From NCBI RefSeq assembly GCF_031932625.1, contig NZ_JAVSCK010000001.1, positions 1,054,001 to 1,118,000 on the forward strand: a DNA stretch of 64,000 bases, in the 5' to 3' direction. A program made the position numbers and the translations under genes. This document shows positions 51,541 to 60,881 of the stretch, piece after piece. The notes beneath the pieces are model-generated. The model worked only from the letters and a program-made list of their open reading frames with translations, had not been told where the DNA came from and did not search any database. How positions within the stretch are numbered: the stretch's first letter is position 1; each line of letters begins with the position of its first letter. This DNA comes from Hwangdonia seohaensis. Lineage in GTDB: Bacteria; Bacteroidota; Bacteroidia; Flavobacteriales; Flavobacteriaceae.

Positions 51541-54285
51541 ATGGCTGACACAATTAGATTAAATAAAGTATTACGCGAGCTTAACATCTCTTTAGATCGT
51601 GCCGTGGAATTTTTGGATTCCAAAGGTGTCGAAATAGAGAAGCGCCCTACTACAAAAATTTCTGAAGAAACATATAAAATTCTTTCAGACGAATTTGAAA
51701 CAGACGCTAATAAAAAAATGGCTTCTCAAGAAGTTAGTGAGGCTAAGCAAAAAGAGAAAGATTTATTGCGCGAACAACGCGAGCGTGAACTTGAAGAAAA
51801 GCAAAAACGAGCAGCCCAAAAACAAGAAGTTGTAAAAGCAGCTAAAACACTTTCTGGACCAAAAACAGTTGGTAAAATTGATTTAGAGCCTAAAAAGAAA
51901 GAAGACCCACTTCCAGAAAAAGAAGCGGTCGTTCCAGAAGCGCCTAAAGAAAAAGCTTCAGAAGCCGTAAAAGAAGAAAAAGCGCAGCCTGAAAAGGCTC
52001 AAAAACCTGAACCCAAAAAGGAAAAGGTTTCAAAAGAAAAGGAAAAAGAAGCACCTAAAAAAAAGGTAATTGTTTCTGATGACCAAGAGGTAATTGTTGA
52101 AGAGAAGGTAGAAACACAATACAAAAAACTTTCAGGGCCAAAAATAGCAGGCGATAAAATTGATTTATCCCAGTTTAATAAACCCAAGAAAAAGAAAGAA
52201 GATAAAAAACCAGATGCTAAAAAAGACGACGGAGCGGCTCATAAGAAAAAGCGACGTCGTATTAGTAAAGCCGGTGCGCCAGGGGCTGGAAACGGCAATG
52301 CTTCCAGAGGAAAGAATGATCGTTTTAAAGGAAAGCCGGGAGCTGGAAAAGGCCGACGAAACATTGTAAAAGAAGAGCCTAGTGAAGAGGATGTAAAAAA
52401 ACAAGTGCGCGAAACACTTGAAAAACTTCAAGGTAAAACAAGCAAGGGTAAAGGTGCCAAATACAGAAGAGATAAAAGAGATCTGCACAGGGAGCAAACT
52501 GAGATTGATGAGCAAATAGAAGCAGCAGAAAGCAAAATCCTTAAAGTTACGGAGTTTGTAACGGCAAACGAAGTCGCTACCATGATGGATGTTGGGGTAA
52601 CCCAAATTATTTCGGCATGTATGTCGTTAGGTATGATGGTTACCATGAATCAGCGATTGGATGCAGAAACCCTGTCTATTGTAGCCGAAGAGTTTGGATA
52701 TAAAGTAGAATTTGTAACAGCAGATATTGAAGAATCAATTGAAGAGGTTGAAGATAAACCAGAAGATTTAAAACCACGTGCGCCTATCGTAACCGTAATG
52801 GGGCATGTCGATCACGGTAAAACCTCGCTTCTCGATTACATTCGTCAAGAAAATGTAATTGCGGGAGAATCTGGTGGTATTACACAGCATATTGGTGCCT
52901 ATGGCGTACAATTGGAAAATGGCCAAAAAATCGCCTTTTTAGATACACCGGGTCACGAAGCCTTTACCGCTATGCGTGCTCGTGGAGCACAAGTTACAGA
53001 TATTGCCATTATTGTGGCTGCTGCAGATGATGATATAATGCCACAAACAAAAGAAGCTATTTCGCATGCGCAAGCAGCAGGTGTGCCTATTGTTTTTGCT
53101 ATTAATAAAATTGATAAACCAGATGCAAATCCTGAAAAAATTAAAGAAGGATTGGCGCAAATGAACTTACTTGTTGAAGATTGGGGCGGTAAAATACAGT
53201 CGCACGATATTTCAGCAAAAGTAGGTACTGGTGTAAAAGAATTATTGGAAAAAGTATTGCTTGAAGCCGAATTATTGGAACTTACGGCAAATCCTAATAA
53301 ACTGGCACAAGGAACCGTTGTTGAAGCCTTTTTGGATAAAGGACGTGGATATGTATCGACTATTTTGGTACAAGCCGGAACCTTGAAAATTGGTGATTAT
53401 GTATTGGCCGGTCAGCATAGTGGTAAAGTAAAAGCCATGCACGATGAGCGTGGAAATGATATTGCCAAAGCTGGACCATCAACACCAGTATCCATTTTAG
53501 GATTGGACGGTGCGCCTCAAGCGGGTGATAAGTTTAATGTATTTGAAGATGAACGTGAAGCCAAACAAATTGCTACCAAACGTGCGCAATTGCAACGCGA
53601 GCAATCAGTGAGAACGCAACGCCATATTACTTTAGACGAGATTGGTCGTCGTATCGCATTGGGCGATTTCCAAGAATTGAATATTATCCTAAAAGGTGAT
53701 GTGGACGGTTCTGTGGAAGCACTTACAGATTCATTCCAAAAGCTATCAACTGAAGAAATTCATGTAAACATCATCCATAAAGGTGTTGGTGCGATAACCG
53801 AAAGTGACGTGTTGTTGGCAACGGCATCCGATGCCATTATCATCGGGTTTAATGTACGCCCTGTTGGAAATGCAAGAATGATTGCCGATAAAGAAGAAAT
53901 CGATATTAGAACTTACTCTATTATCTACGATGCCATAAACGAACTTAAAGACGCTATGGAAGGCATGTTGTCTCCAGAGCTTAAAGAGGAAATTACAGGT
54001 ACGGCAGAAATTAGGGAAATGTTTAAAGTATCTAAAATTGGTACCATTGCAGGATGTATGGTTACCAATGGTAAAATACTTAGAAACTCCAGTATTCGAT
54101 TGATTCGTGATGGTGTGGTTGTGTTTACCGGCGAATTGGCATCGTTAAAACGATTTAAAGACGACGTAAAAGAAGTATCAAAAGGATACGACTGTGGTAT
54201 GCAAATTAAAAACTACAACGATATTAAGGAAGGCGATGTTATTGAAGCGTTCCACGAAGTTGAGGTTAAAAAGAAATTGAAATAA
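51541..54285 (+). CDS. infB: Translation initiation factor IF-2
   Basis: 914 residues: an N-terminal IF2N helix bundle, a long Lys/Glu/Pro-rich linker (about 60-310) with two K-L-S-G-P-K repeats, a second IF2N-like segment near 315-390, and the G domain with G-H-V-D-H-G-K-T-S near residue 421, D-T-P-G-H-E near 467 and N-K-I-D near 521, followed by domains II-IV. It brings initiator tRNA to the 30S subunit. It is the last gene of the operon, with a terminator 45 bp downstream. Confidence 0.98.
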   Translation: MADTIRLNKVLRELNISLDRAVEFLDSKGVEIEKRPTTKISEETYKILSDEFETDANKKMASQEVSEAKQKEKDLLREQRERELEEKQKRAAQKQEVVKAAKTLSGPKTVGKIDLEPKKKEDPLPEKEAVVPEAPKEKASEAVKEEKAQPEKAQKPEPKKEKVSKEKEKEAPKKKVIVSDDQEVIVEEKVETQYKKLSGPKIAGDKIDLSQFNKPKKKKEDKKPDAKKDDGAAHKKKRRRISKAGAPGAGNGNASRGKNDRFKGKPGAGKGRRNIVKEEPSEEDVKKQVRETLEKLQGKTSKGKGAKYRRDKRDLHREQTEIDEQIEAAESKILKVTEFVTANEVATMMDVGVTQIISACMSLGMMVTMNQRLDAETLSIVAEEFGYKVEFVTADIEESIEEVEDKPEDLKPRAPIVTVMGHVDHGKTSLLDYIRQENVIAGESGGITQHIGAYGVQLENGQKIAFLDTPGHEAFTAMRARGAQVTDIAIIVAAADDDIMPQTKEAISHAQAAGVPIVFAINKIDKPDANPEKIKEGLAQMNLLVEDWGGKIQSHDISAKVGTGVKELLEKVLLEAELLELTANPNKLAQGTVVEAFLDKGRGYVSTILVQAGTLKIGDYVLAGQHSGKVKAMHDERGNDIAKAGPSTPVSILGLDGAPQAGDKFNVFEDEREAKQIATKRAQLQREQSVRTQRHITLDEIGRRIALGDFQELNIILKGDVDGSVEALTDSFQKLSTEEIHVNIIHKGVGAITESDVLLATASDAIIIGFNVRPVGNARMIADKEEIDIRTYSIIYDAINELKDAMEGMLSPELKEEITGTAEIREMFKVSKIGTIAGCMVTNGKILRNSSIRLIRDGVVVFTGELASLKRFKDDVKEVSKGYDCGMQIKNYNDIKEGDVIEAFHEVEVKKKLK

Positions 54286-54330
54286 TTCAACAGATTTAAA
54301 ATAAGCGTACCATACAAATGGTATTAAATT

Positions 54331-54362
54331 AAAAGGCACTTTTGGACAAAAGTGCCTTTTTT
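54331..54362 (+). terminator. Terminator of rimP-nusA-infB
   Basis: AAAAGGCACTTTTG and CAAAAGTGCCTTTT form a long stem around GA, followed by T. Confidence 0.9.
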
Positions 54363-54410
54363 ATTTTACCTTTATGGTGTATTAATTTTCCTAATTAAAA
54401 ATCATAAATC

Positions 54411-54998
54411 ATGAAAAAAACAATTACACTTTTATCATTATTACTATGTTTAAGTTTTAGTAATTCCACCCATGCGCAATCTGATCCATTTATAGGTCAA
54501 ATCTCAATGTTTGCAGGCAATTTTGCTCCAAGAGGTTGGGCGCTTTGCGACGGACAACTTTTACCAATAAGCCAATATTCAGCCCTGTTTTCTATTTTAG
54601 GGACGACCTACGGAGGTGATGGAGAGACTACATTTGCATTACCAGATTTACGAGGTAGAGTGCCCATGCATGCCGGTAATGGACCTGGGTTGACCAGCAG
54701 ACAATTGGGGCAAAAGTTTGGCTCAGAAACAAACACACTCACTGTTAACCAAATGCCGTCGCATTCGCATACAGTAAATGCTGTTACAGACGACGGCAAC
54801 CAATCGGTGCCAACAGGTAATTTGCCAGCAGGCACCAAAGTATTGGATAAAGAATACTCTAATGCTGCTTCAAATACAACCATGAATGCAAACATGATTA
54901 ATGCTAACGGTGACAATCAACCGGTTAACAATATACAGCCTGTTTTGGTAATAAACTATATTATTGCGCTTGAAGGTGTTTATCCATCTCGTAATTAA
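54411..54998 (+). CDS. Secreted phage tail-collar domain protein (MdpB-like)
   Basis: A 195-residue protein with a signal peptide (about 22 residues, ending in THAQS). It contains a tail-collar domain: F-A-G-N-F-A-P-R-G-W-A-L-C-D-G-Q near 35-50, T-T-Y-G-G-D-G-E-T-T-F-A-L-P-D-L-R-G-R near 65, and M-P-S-H-S-H near 119. Such proteins resemble phage short tail fibres but are also encoded by non-phage genes; the export signal and the absence of other phage genes argue against a prophage. It lies 13 bp before the T9SS cargo gene and is probably co-expressed. Confidence 0.85.
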   Translation: MKKTITLLSLLLCLSFSNSTHAQSDPFIGQISMFAGNFAPRGWALCDGQLLPISQYSALFSILGTTYGGDGETTFALPDLRGRVPMHAGNGPGLTSRQLGQKFGSETNTLTVNQMPSHSHTVNAVTDDGNQSVPTGNLPAGTKVLDKEYSNAASNTTMNANMINANGDNQPVNNIQPVLVINYIIALEGVYPSRN

Positions 54999-55011
54999 TC
55001 CCTTTTTGGTT

Positions 55012-55698
55012 ATGAAAAACTATATAACATGGCTGCTAATAGTAGGCGTTTCTAGTTTCGGTTTGGCTCAAATCACATTTAACGGATGTCATCAATTATT
55101 TGACAATCAGGACTTTATATTTAATGAAATCAGTACAGATGCCACAGGAAGAAATGTCTTTGAAACTATTCCTGTAGATGGCAACCAACCCTGTAGTGGT
55201 GTGGGGATTTGCGAGTTTAGGATTTCTTGGAATAATACCGAAAGCCGTTGGGAATTTATAGCGGATGACGGAACCGGAGACTTTTCATCTCCGTTTTTAA
55301 TTTATACCAATTCTGAACCTTCAACTCCTAACCCGCCAAGTTTGAATTTAGGAACTTGGGTTGAAAACGCAAGTGTAACAAGTGGCGATTGCGGCGGTGA
55401 TTTAACCACATCAAATGCCACACTTACAGGTGATGTTCAAGATACCACTTTGGGTGTTGATGTGTTGGAATGGGGCAATCAGATAAAACTATATCCAAAT
55501 CCTGCCGAAAAAACAATACACATTAATCATAAAGGGTATAACATCGATAATGTGTCTGTATACAATGTGATAGGAAAATTGGTTTTAAATGCCAAAGAGG
55601 CAAGTAGCATTGATGTTTCTCATTATGATGCTGGGTTGTATTTTGTTCGAATACAAATTGAAAACCGAGAGCTAATAAAAAAGCTTATCATTAAATAA
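55012..55698 (+). CDS. Secreted protein with type IX secretion C-terminal domain
   Basis: The start is the ATG at 55012 (MKNYITWLLIVGVSS), giving 228 residues with a signal peptide ending in L-A-Q. The body (about 25-150) has four Cys and two Asn-rich stretches but no recognised enzyme motif. The last 75 residues are a T9SS type A sorting domain: I-K-L-Y-P-N-P-A, V-S-V-Y-N-V-I-G-K near 178, G-L-Y-F-V-R-I and K-K-L-I-I-K. The mature protein should be secreted or bound to the cell surface. Confidence 0.88.
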   Translation: MKNYITWLLIVGVSSFGLAQITFNGCHQLFDNQDFIFNEISTDATGRNVFETIPVDGNQPCSGVGICEFRISWNNTESRWEFIADDGTGDFSSPFLIYTNSEPSTPNPPSLNLGTWVENASVTSGDCGGDLTTSNATLTGDVQDTTLGVDVLEWGNQIKLYPNPAEKTIHINHKGYNIDNVSVYNVIGKLVLNAKEASSIDVSHYDAGLYFVRIQIENRELIKKLIIK

Positions 55699-55728
55699 AA
55701 AAAGCGACCAATTGGTCGCTTTTTTTTT
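55697..55728 (+). terminator. Terminator after the T9SS cargo gene
   Basis: AAAGCGACC and GGTCGCTTT pair around AATT, with A's before and T8 after. It is symmetrical and may also serve the convergent SPOR gene. Confidence 0.9.
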
Positions 55729-55757
55729 ATAATTCAATATGGCAACTGAATTTAGCT

Positions 55758-56150
55758 TTATTCCTTTTTTGGTTTAAAAATAAACGCATTGGGGAAGTTT
55801 TTTTTAATTCTTTTCAATGCTCTATCGGCCTCCAAACGCGTTCTGAAATTACCTGCCCAAATTTTAAAGTTTGGCGTATCAAAAACAATTTTAGAATGCC
55901 AATCGTTATAGCTGGAATGGAATTCTTTTTGAGCTGAAGTAGCCCCTGCGCGACTGCCATTATAGATTTGAATTTTGTATCTATCGGGAGTATCTTCATC
56001 TTTATTAAGCTCTTTTTTAAGGGCTAACAAATTAGGGATATTCTTATCCTGATTTATGGTAATATGCCCTTCTTGAGCAAAGCCACTTGCCCCGCATAGC
56101 ATAAAACTGATAACAAAAAACAAGTTGATTTTTAATTTTAATGCGTTCAT
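55758..56150 (-). CDS. SPOR-domain protein
   Basis: A 130-residue exported protein (signal peptide ending S-G-F-A-Q). The C-terminal half is a SPOR domain: Y-K-I-Q-I-Y-N-G near residue 58, F-K-I-W-A-G-N-F-R-T-R-L-E-A-D-R-A near 94, and F-P-N-A-F-I-F at the end. SPOR domains bind denuded peptidoglycan at division sites. It converges on the T9SS cargo gene and is divergent from actA. Confidence 0.85.
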   Translation of the reverse strand: MNALKLKINLFFVISFMLCGASGFAQEGHITINQDKNIPNLLALKKELNKDEDTPDRYKIQIYNGSRAGATSAQKEFHSSYNDWHSKIVFDTPNFKIWAGNFRTRLEADRALKRIKKNFPNAFIFKPKKE

Positions 56151-56274
56151 TCTTTAAATTTATTTATACAAATGTATACGTTATTAACTTAATTATGGTT
56201 GTTTTTATTATTTAGAATCTCTCTAAATTATCAATTAACACTTCTCTAACATTTCTAAAATCGACTTTTAATAT

Positions 56275-56282
56275 TACTTTTG
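56275..56282 (+). promoter_or_regulatory. Probable -7 element of the act operon
   Basis: TACTTTTG fits TAnnTTTG, 40 bp before the first actA ATG. The upstream TTG is not clear. Confidence 0.4.
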
Positions 56283-56321
56283 CGAGAGATTTTTTTAACT
56301 GTTTTTTTTCAATTTTATTAA

Positions 56322-57665
56322 ATGAAAAAATCATACCAAAGTTTAGAAGTTAATTTAACCAACAATATGATACAGGTAATTTACCGCAAGCTAACCACAA
56401 ATAGTCTTCGTTTGGGGTTTGTTATTTTACTAGCATTTACAACGACTCTTACGGCTCAAGAAGGCGATCCGGCAAAAGGAAAATCGTTGTTTAACTCCAA
56501 TTGTGCTGCTTGTCATACTTTAGATAAGAAGATGACAGGGCCTGCTTTAAGACACATAGAGCAGCGTTTGGCTGATGATGAAGGCCTTGATAGAGAGTGG
56601 CTATACACTTGGATTAAAAACAGTGCAGGCATGGTTAAGGCCGGCGATGCTTATGCCAACAAGATTTATGACGAGTATGCTGGTGCGGCAATGACCGCTT
56701 TTCCTCAGTTATCAAATGAAGATATAGATGATATTTTGGCATATACTGCCGAAGAAAAGAAAGCCCCTGTTGTAGCGGAAACTGCAGCTGCAGGAGGTGG
56801 TGATGCTGGAAAAACGGGCGGTGTTTCAAACGAGATTATTCTAGGTGCATTAACTATTTTGTTTATGCTATTGGCTGCAGGTTTATTTGTGGTAAATAAA
56901 ACATTGCGCAGGTTTGCAGCGGCTCAAAATATTGATTTTGAAGAAGATTCAAAAAGAAAGCCTTTATGGAAGGCCTTTGTGCAAAATCAATTTTTAATGC
57001 TTGTCGTATCTATATTCTTTTTGCTGGCCAGTGCTTATTTTATGTTTGGTTATTTTATGCAGATTGGTGTAGATCAGGGTTACGAGCCCGTACAACCTAT
57101 TCATTACTCGCACAAAATTCATGCGGGTGATAATGGTATAGACTGTAAATACTGTCACTCATCAGCTAGAACGTCGAAGCATTCGGGGATTCCTTCCTTA
57201 AACGTTTGTATGAATTGCCATAAATCAATTTATGAAGTGGCTCCTGAAACCCAGGCCGAAGGTGAAAAAATAGGTGTAGATTACAATGCTGAAATTAAAA
57301 AGCTATATGCAGCAGTAGGTTGGGATGATGAAGAGCAGCAGTACACAGGGGAAACCCAACCGGTTAAATGGGTACGTATCCATAACCTGCCGGATTTTGT
57401 GTACTTTAACCACTCGCAGCACGTTACCGTTGCAGGTATCGAGTGCCAAACCTGTCATGGTCCCGTTGAGGAAATGGAAGTGATGTACCAACATGCTCCA
57501 TTGACCATGGGCTGGTGTATTGATTGCCACAGAACATCAAATGTTAAGGTAGAAGACAATGCTTACTATACAAAAATACACGAGGAATTATCGAAAAAAT
57601 ATGGTGTCGATAAGTTAACGCCTGCTCAAATGGGCGGATTGGAATGTGGTAAGTGTCATTATTAA
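56322..57665 (+). CDS. actA: ActA, multiheme cytochrome c subunit of alternative complex III
   Basis: A 447-residue protein with six CxxCH motifs: a class I cytochrome c domain near the N-terminus (C-A-A-C-H near 65), a transmembrane helix near 170-190 and another near 220-245, and a class III-like domain with C-K-Y-C-H, C-M-N-C-H, C-Q-T-C-H, C-I-D-C-H and the final C-G-K-C-H. ACIII oxidises quinol and passes electrons to cytochrome c or oxidase. The ATG at 56367 is an alternative start that places the signal peptide closer to the N-terminus. Confidence 0.93.
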   Translation: MKKSYQSLEVNLTNNMIQVIYRKLTTNSLRLGFVILLAFTTTLTAQEGDPAKGKSLFNSNCAACHTLDKKMTGPALRHIEQRLADDEGLDREWLYTWIKNSAGMVKAGDAYANKIYDEYAGAAMTAFPQLSNEDIDDILAYTAEEKKAPVVAETAAAGGGDAGKTGGVSNEIILGALTILFMLLAAGLFVVNKTLRRFAAAQNIDFEEDSKRKPLWKAFVQNQFLMLVVSIFFLLASAYFMFGYFMQIGVDQGYEPVQPIHYSHKIHAGDNGIDCKYCHSSARTSKHSGIPSLNVCMNCHKSIYEVAPETQAEGEKIGVDYNAEIKKLYAAVGWDDEEQQYTGETQPVKWVRIHNLPDFVYFNHSQHVTVAGIECQTCHGPVEEMEVMYQHAPLTMGWCIDCHRTSNVKVEDNAYYTKIHEELSKKYGVDKLTPAQMGGLECGKCHY

Positions 57666-57740
57666 TCAATGAAAAATCAGTTATAGTTTTAGGTAACTAC
57701 TAATAACTCATAACTAACAACTAATAACTATTTAATAAAT

Positions 57741-60700
57741 ATGTCATCAAACAAGAAATACTGGAAAAGTGTTGAAGAGCTAAACGAAAACAGCTCAATT
57801 GTTGAGACGCTAAAACAAAACGAGTTTGTTAGTGAGATTCCTACGGATGAATTTTTAGGTGATAAAAAAACATTGGAGGAAACATCAACAACACGTCGCG
57901 ATTTCTTAAAATATGTTGGTTTTAGTACAGCAGCAGCATCTCTTGCTGCTTGCGAAGGTCCGGTAGTTAAATCTATCCCTTACGTAGTACAGCCAACTGA
58001 AATCATCCCAGGTGTTGCAAATTACTACGCAACAACAATTGCCGATGGTTTTGATTTTGCAAGTGTTTTGGTAAAAACTCGTGAAGGTCGTCCTATTAAA
58101 ATTGAAAACAATGCTTTGGCAGCTACGCACGGTAGTGCAAATGCTAGGGTAAATGCATCGGTTTTAGGACTGTATGATAGTTTAAGAATGCAAGGTCCCG
58201 TTCAAGGCGATAGTTATATTGATTGGAGCGATCTTGACAGTGGTGTTATGAGCGGTTTGGAAGCAGCCAAAGCTTCTGGGAAAGACATCGTGCTACTAAC
58301 GCAAACTTTTGCAAGTCCTTCTACAAGCAAGCTAATTGCAGAATTTAAGGAGAAGTACGGAAACGTACGTCACGTGGTTTACGATGCGGTTTCAGAATCT
58401 GCGGCATTGGATGCATACCAAGCTAAATACGGCGAACGCGGATTGGCTAACTACGATTTCTCGAAAGCGATGACTATAGTTTCCGTTGGCGCAGACTTCT
58501 TAGGCGATTGGCAAGGTGGCGGTTTTGATTCTGGATATTCTAAAAACAGAATCCCGGCTAACGGTAAAATGTCACGCCATATTCAGTTTGAATCCAATAT
58601 GTCTTTAACCGGAGCAAATGCCGATAAACGTGTGCCTTTAACACCAAGTCAGCAAAAAACGGTTTTAGCAAAATTATATAGTCAAGTTGTTGGCGGATCA
58701 GTGTCAACAAACGAATTGCCTGCCCATATTGAAGATGCTATTGGTAAAGCAGCAGCGCAACTTAAAAAAGCAGGAAGCAACGGCGTTGTGGTTACAGGAA
58801 TTCAAGATGTAAACGCGCAAACCGTAGCATTGGAAATTAACGAAGCTTTAAACAGTAAAGCTTTTGATGCTAAAACACCTATAAAAACAAGACAAGGTAA
58901 CGATAAAGCAGTTGCTAAATTGGTTACCGATATGAACGCGGGAAGAATTGGAGCGCTTATTATGAGCGGTGTTAATCCCATGTACACACTTCCAAATGCT
59001 TCAGATTTTGCCGAGGGCTTAAACAATGTTGATTTATCTGTTACTTTTTCTTTAAAAGCAGATGAAACATCAACCCTAACGGATTACATCGCTGCCGCAC
59101 CACATTACTTGGAATCTTGGGGCGATGTGGAGCTTAAAAAAGGACATTACGCCTTAACGCAACCAACAATCCGTCCGTTGTTTGATACCAAGCAATTTCA
59201 AGATGCCTTGTTAACATGGACAGGAAACGATTTGTCTTATCACGATTATATAAAAGAAGCTTGGGGAACTACTATTTTAGGTGGAAGTTCTTTCAACAAA
59301 GCATTACACGATGGGGTTTATGTTGGAACTATTGCAACAGAAACCGAAGATACCACTGAAGCTGTAGAAGCCGAGGAAGATGTTCTAGAAACACCTTCAG
59401 GAAATGCGGCAAGAGCTTTAGCAGCATCTGTAAAATCTGATGCAGCATTCGAATTAACATTATATACCAAAGTAGGTATGGGTGATGGGCAACAGGCCAA
59501 CAACCCATGGTTACAAGAATTCCCAGATCCTTTAACCAGAACATCTTGGGATAACTATTTAACCATTTCTAAAGCCGATGCCGATACGCTAGGTTTCGTT
59601 AACACACACGATGCCACGGGAGGATTAAACGGAAGCTATGCCAATATTACGGCAAACGGAACCACTATTAAAGTGCCGGTAATGATTCAGCCAGGGCAAG
59701 CAAAAGGCTCTGTAGGATTAGCATTTGGTTACGGAAAAACCTTAGGTTTAAAAGAAGAAATGCAAACCGGTGTTAATGCCTATGCATTATACCAAGATTT
59801 TAACAATGTACAGTCGGTTACTATTGAGGCTGCAGGTGGCGAGCATGAATTTGCTTCGGTACAGTTGCACAATACCTTAATGGGACGTGGCGATATTATA
59901 AAAGAAACTACTTTAGAGATTTTCAACACAAAAGATAAGAAGCACTGGAACGCTGTTCCTGTGGTATCGCTTAATCACGTTGAAACTCCGGTAACATCAC
60001 CAGAGGTAGATTTATGGGGTGAATTTGATCGTTCTATTGGGCATCATTTCAACCTATCTATCGATTTAAATGCCTGTACGGGATGTGGTGCTTGTGTGAT
60101 TGCTTGTCATGCAGAAAACAACGTACCCGTTGTTGGAAAGGAAGAAATACGTCGTAGCCGCGATATGCATTGGTTACGTATCGATAGATATTATTCTTCT
60201 GAAGATACATTTACAGAAGACATCACTAAAAAGGAAAGCATATCTGGTTTAGGCAGTTCGCTTAGCGAATTTGGAGAAATGGAACATGCCGCTGAAAATC
60301 CTCAAGTGGTTTTTCAACCGGTTATGTGCCAGCACTGTAACCACGCTCCTTGTGAAACGGTTTGTCCTGTGGCAGCCACATCGCATGGTCGTCAAGGTCA
60401 AAACCACATGGCATACAACCGTTGTGTAGGTACCAGATATTGTGCAAACAACTGTCCTTACAAAGTACGTCGTTTTAACTGGTTCTTATACGCTGGGAAT
60501 GATGAGTTTGATTACCACATGAATGATGATTTAGGCCGTATGGTGTTAAATCCAGATGTTGTGGTACGTTCTCGTGGGGTTATGGAAAAATGTTCGATGT
60601 GTATTCAAATGACACAAAAAACCATTTTGGATGCCAAACGTGATGGGCGTGAAATTAAAGATGGTGAATTCCAAACGGCCTGTTCTGCGGCTTGTAGCAG

Positions 60701-60851
60701 TGGCGCTATGGTGTTTGGAGATATCAACGATAAAGACAGTCAAGTTGCAAAACTTAAAGAAGATAACCGTATGTATCACTTGTTAGAGTATGTGGGCACA
60801 AAACCTAATGTACAATATCAAACAAAAGTGAGAAATACAACCGAAGCATAA
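57741..60851 (+). CDS. actB: ActB, molybdopterin-like/iron-sulfur subunit of ACIII
   Basis: 1036 residues. A Tat motif (T-R-R-D-F-L-K-Y-V-G) lies internally near residue 53, as usual for ActB. The N-terminal two thirds is a molybdopterin oxidoreductase-like fold without cofactor. The C-terminal third carries ferredoxin-type Cys clusters: C-T-G-C-G-A-C-V-I-A-C-H near 777, C-Q-H-C-N-H-A-P-C near 862, C-V-G-T-R-Y-C-A-N-N-C-P near 895, and C-S-M-C near 953 with C-S-A-A-C-S near 980. It faces the periplasm and transfers electrons from quinol to ActA/ActE. Confidence 0.96.
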   Translation: MSSNKKYWKSVEELNENSSIVETLKQNEFVSEIPTDEFLGDKKTLEETSTTRRDFLKYVGFSTAAASLAACEGPVVKSIPYVVQPTEIIPGVANYYATTIADGFDFASVLVKTREGRPIKIENNALAATHGSANARVNASVLGLYDSLRMQGPVQGDSYIDWSDLDSGVMSGLEAAKASGKDIVLLTQTFASPSTSKLIAEFKEKYGNVRHVVYDAVSESAALDAYQAKYGERGLANYDFSKAMTIVSVGADFLGDWQGGGFDSGYSKNRIPANGKMSRHIQFESNMSLTGANADKRVPLTPSQQKTVLAKLYSQVVGGSVSTNELPAHIEDAIGKAAAQLKKAGSNGVVVTGIQDVNAQTVALEINEALNSKAFDAKTPIKTRQGNDKAVAKLVTDMNAGRIGALIMSGVNPMYTLPNASDFAEGLNNVDLSVTFSLKADETSTLTDYIAAAPHYLESWGDVELKKGHYALTQPTIRPLFDTKQFQDALLTWTGNDLSYHDYIKEAWGTTILGGSSFNKALHDGVYVGTIATETEDTTEAVEAEEDVLETPSGNAARALAASVKSDAAFELTLYTKVGMGDGQQANNPWLQEFPDPLTRTSWDNYLTISKADADTLGFVNTHDATGGLNGSYANITANGTTIKVPVMIQPGQAKGSVGLAFGYGKTLGLKEEMQTGVNAYALYQDFNNVQSVTIEAAGGEHEFASVQLHNTLMGRGDIIKETTLEIFNTKDKKHWNAVPVVSLNHVETPVTSPEVDLWGEFDRSIGHHFNLSIDLNACTGCGACVIACHAENNVPVVGKEEIRRSRDMHWLRIDRYYSSEDTFTEDITKKESISGLGSSLSEFGEMEHAAENPQVVFQPVMCQHCNHAPCETVCPVAATSHGRQGQNHMAYNRCVGTRYCANNCPYKVRRFNWFLYAGNDEFDYHMNDDLGRMVLNPDVVVRSRGVMEKCSMCIQMTQKTILDAKRDGREIKDGEFQTACSAACSSGAMVFGDINDKDSQVAKLKEDNRMYHLLEYVGTKPNVQYQTKVRNTTEA

Positions 60852-60881
60852 AATTAATTAAGAAATAATTATAAAAGGATT

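Noticed and set aside
54411..54998. Prophage fragment
   Set aside because: Tail-collar domain only; it has a Sec signal peptide, and flanking genes are infB and a T9SS cargo gene.
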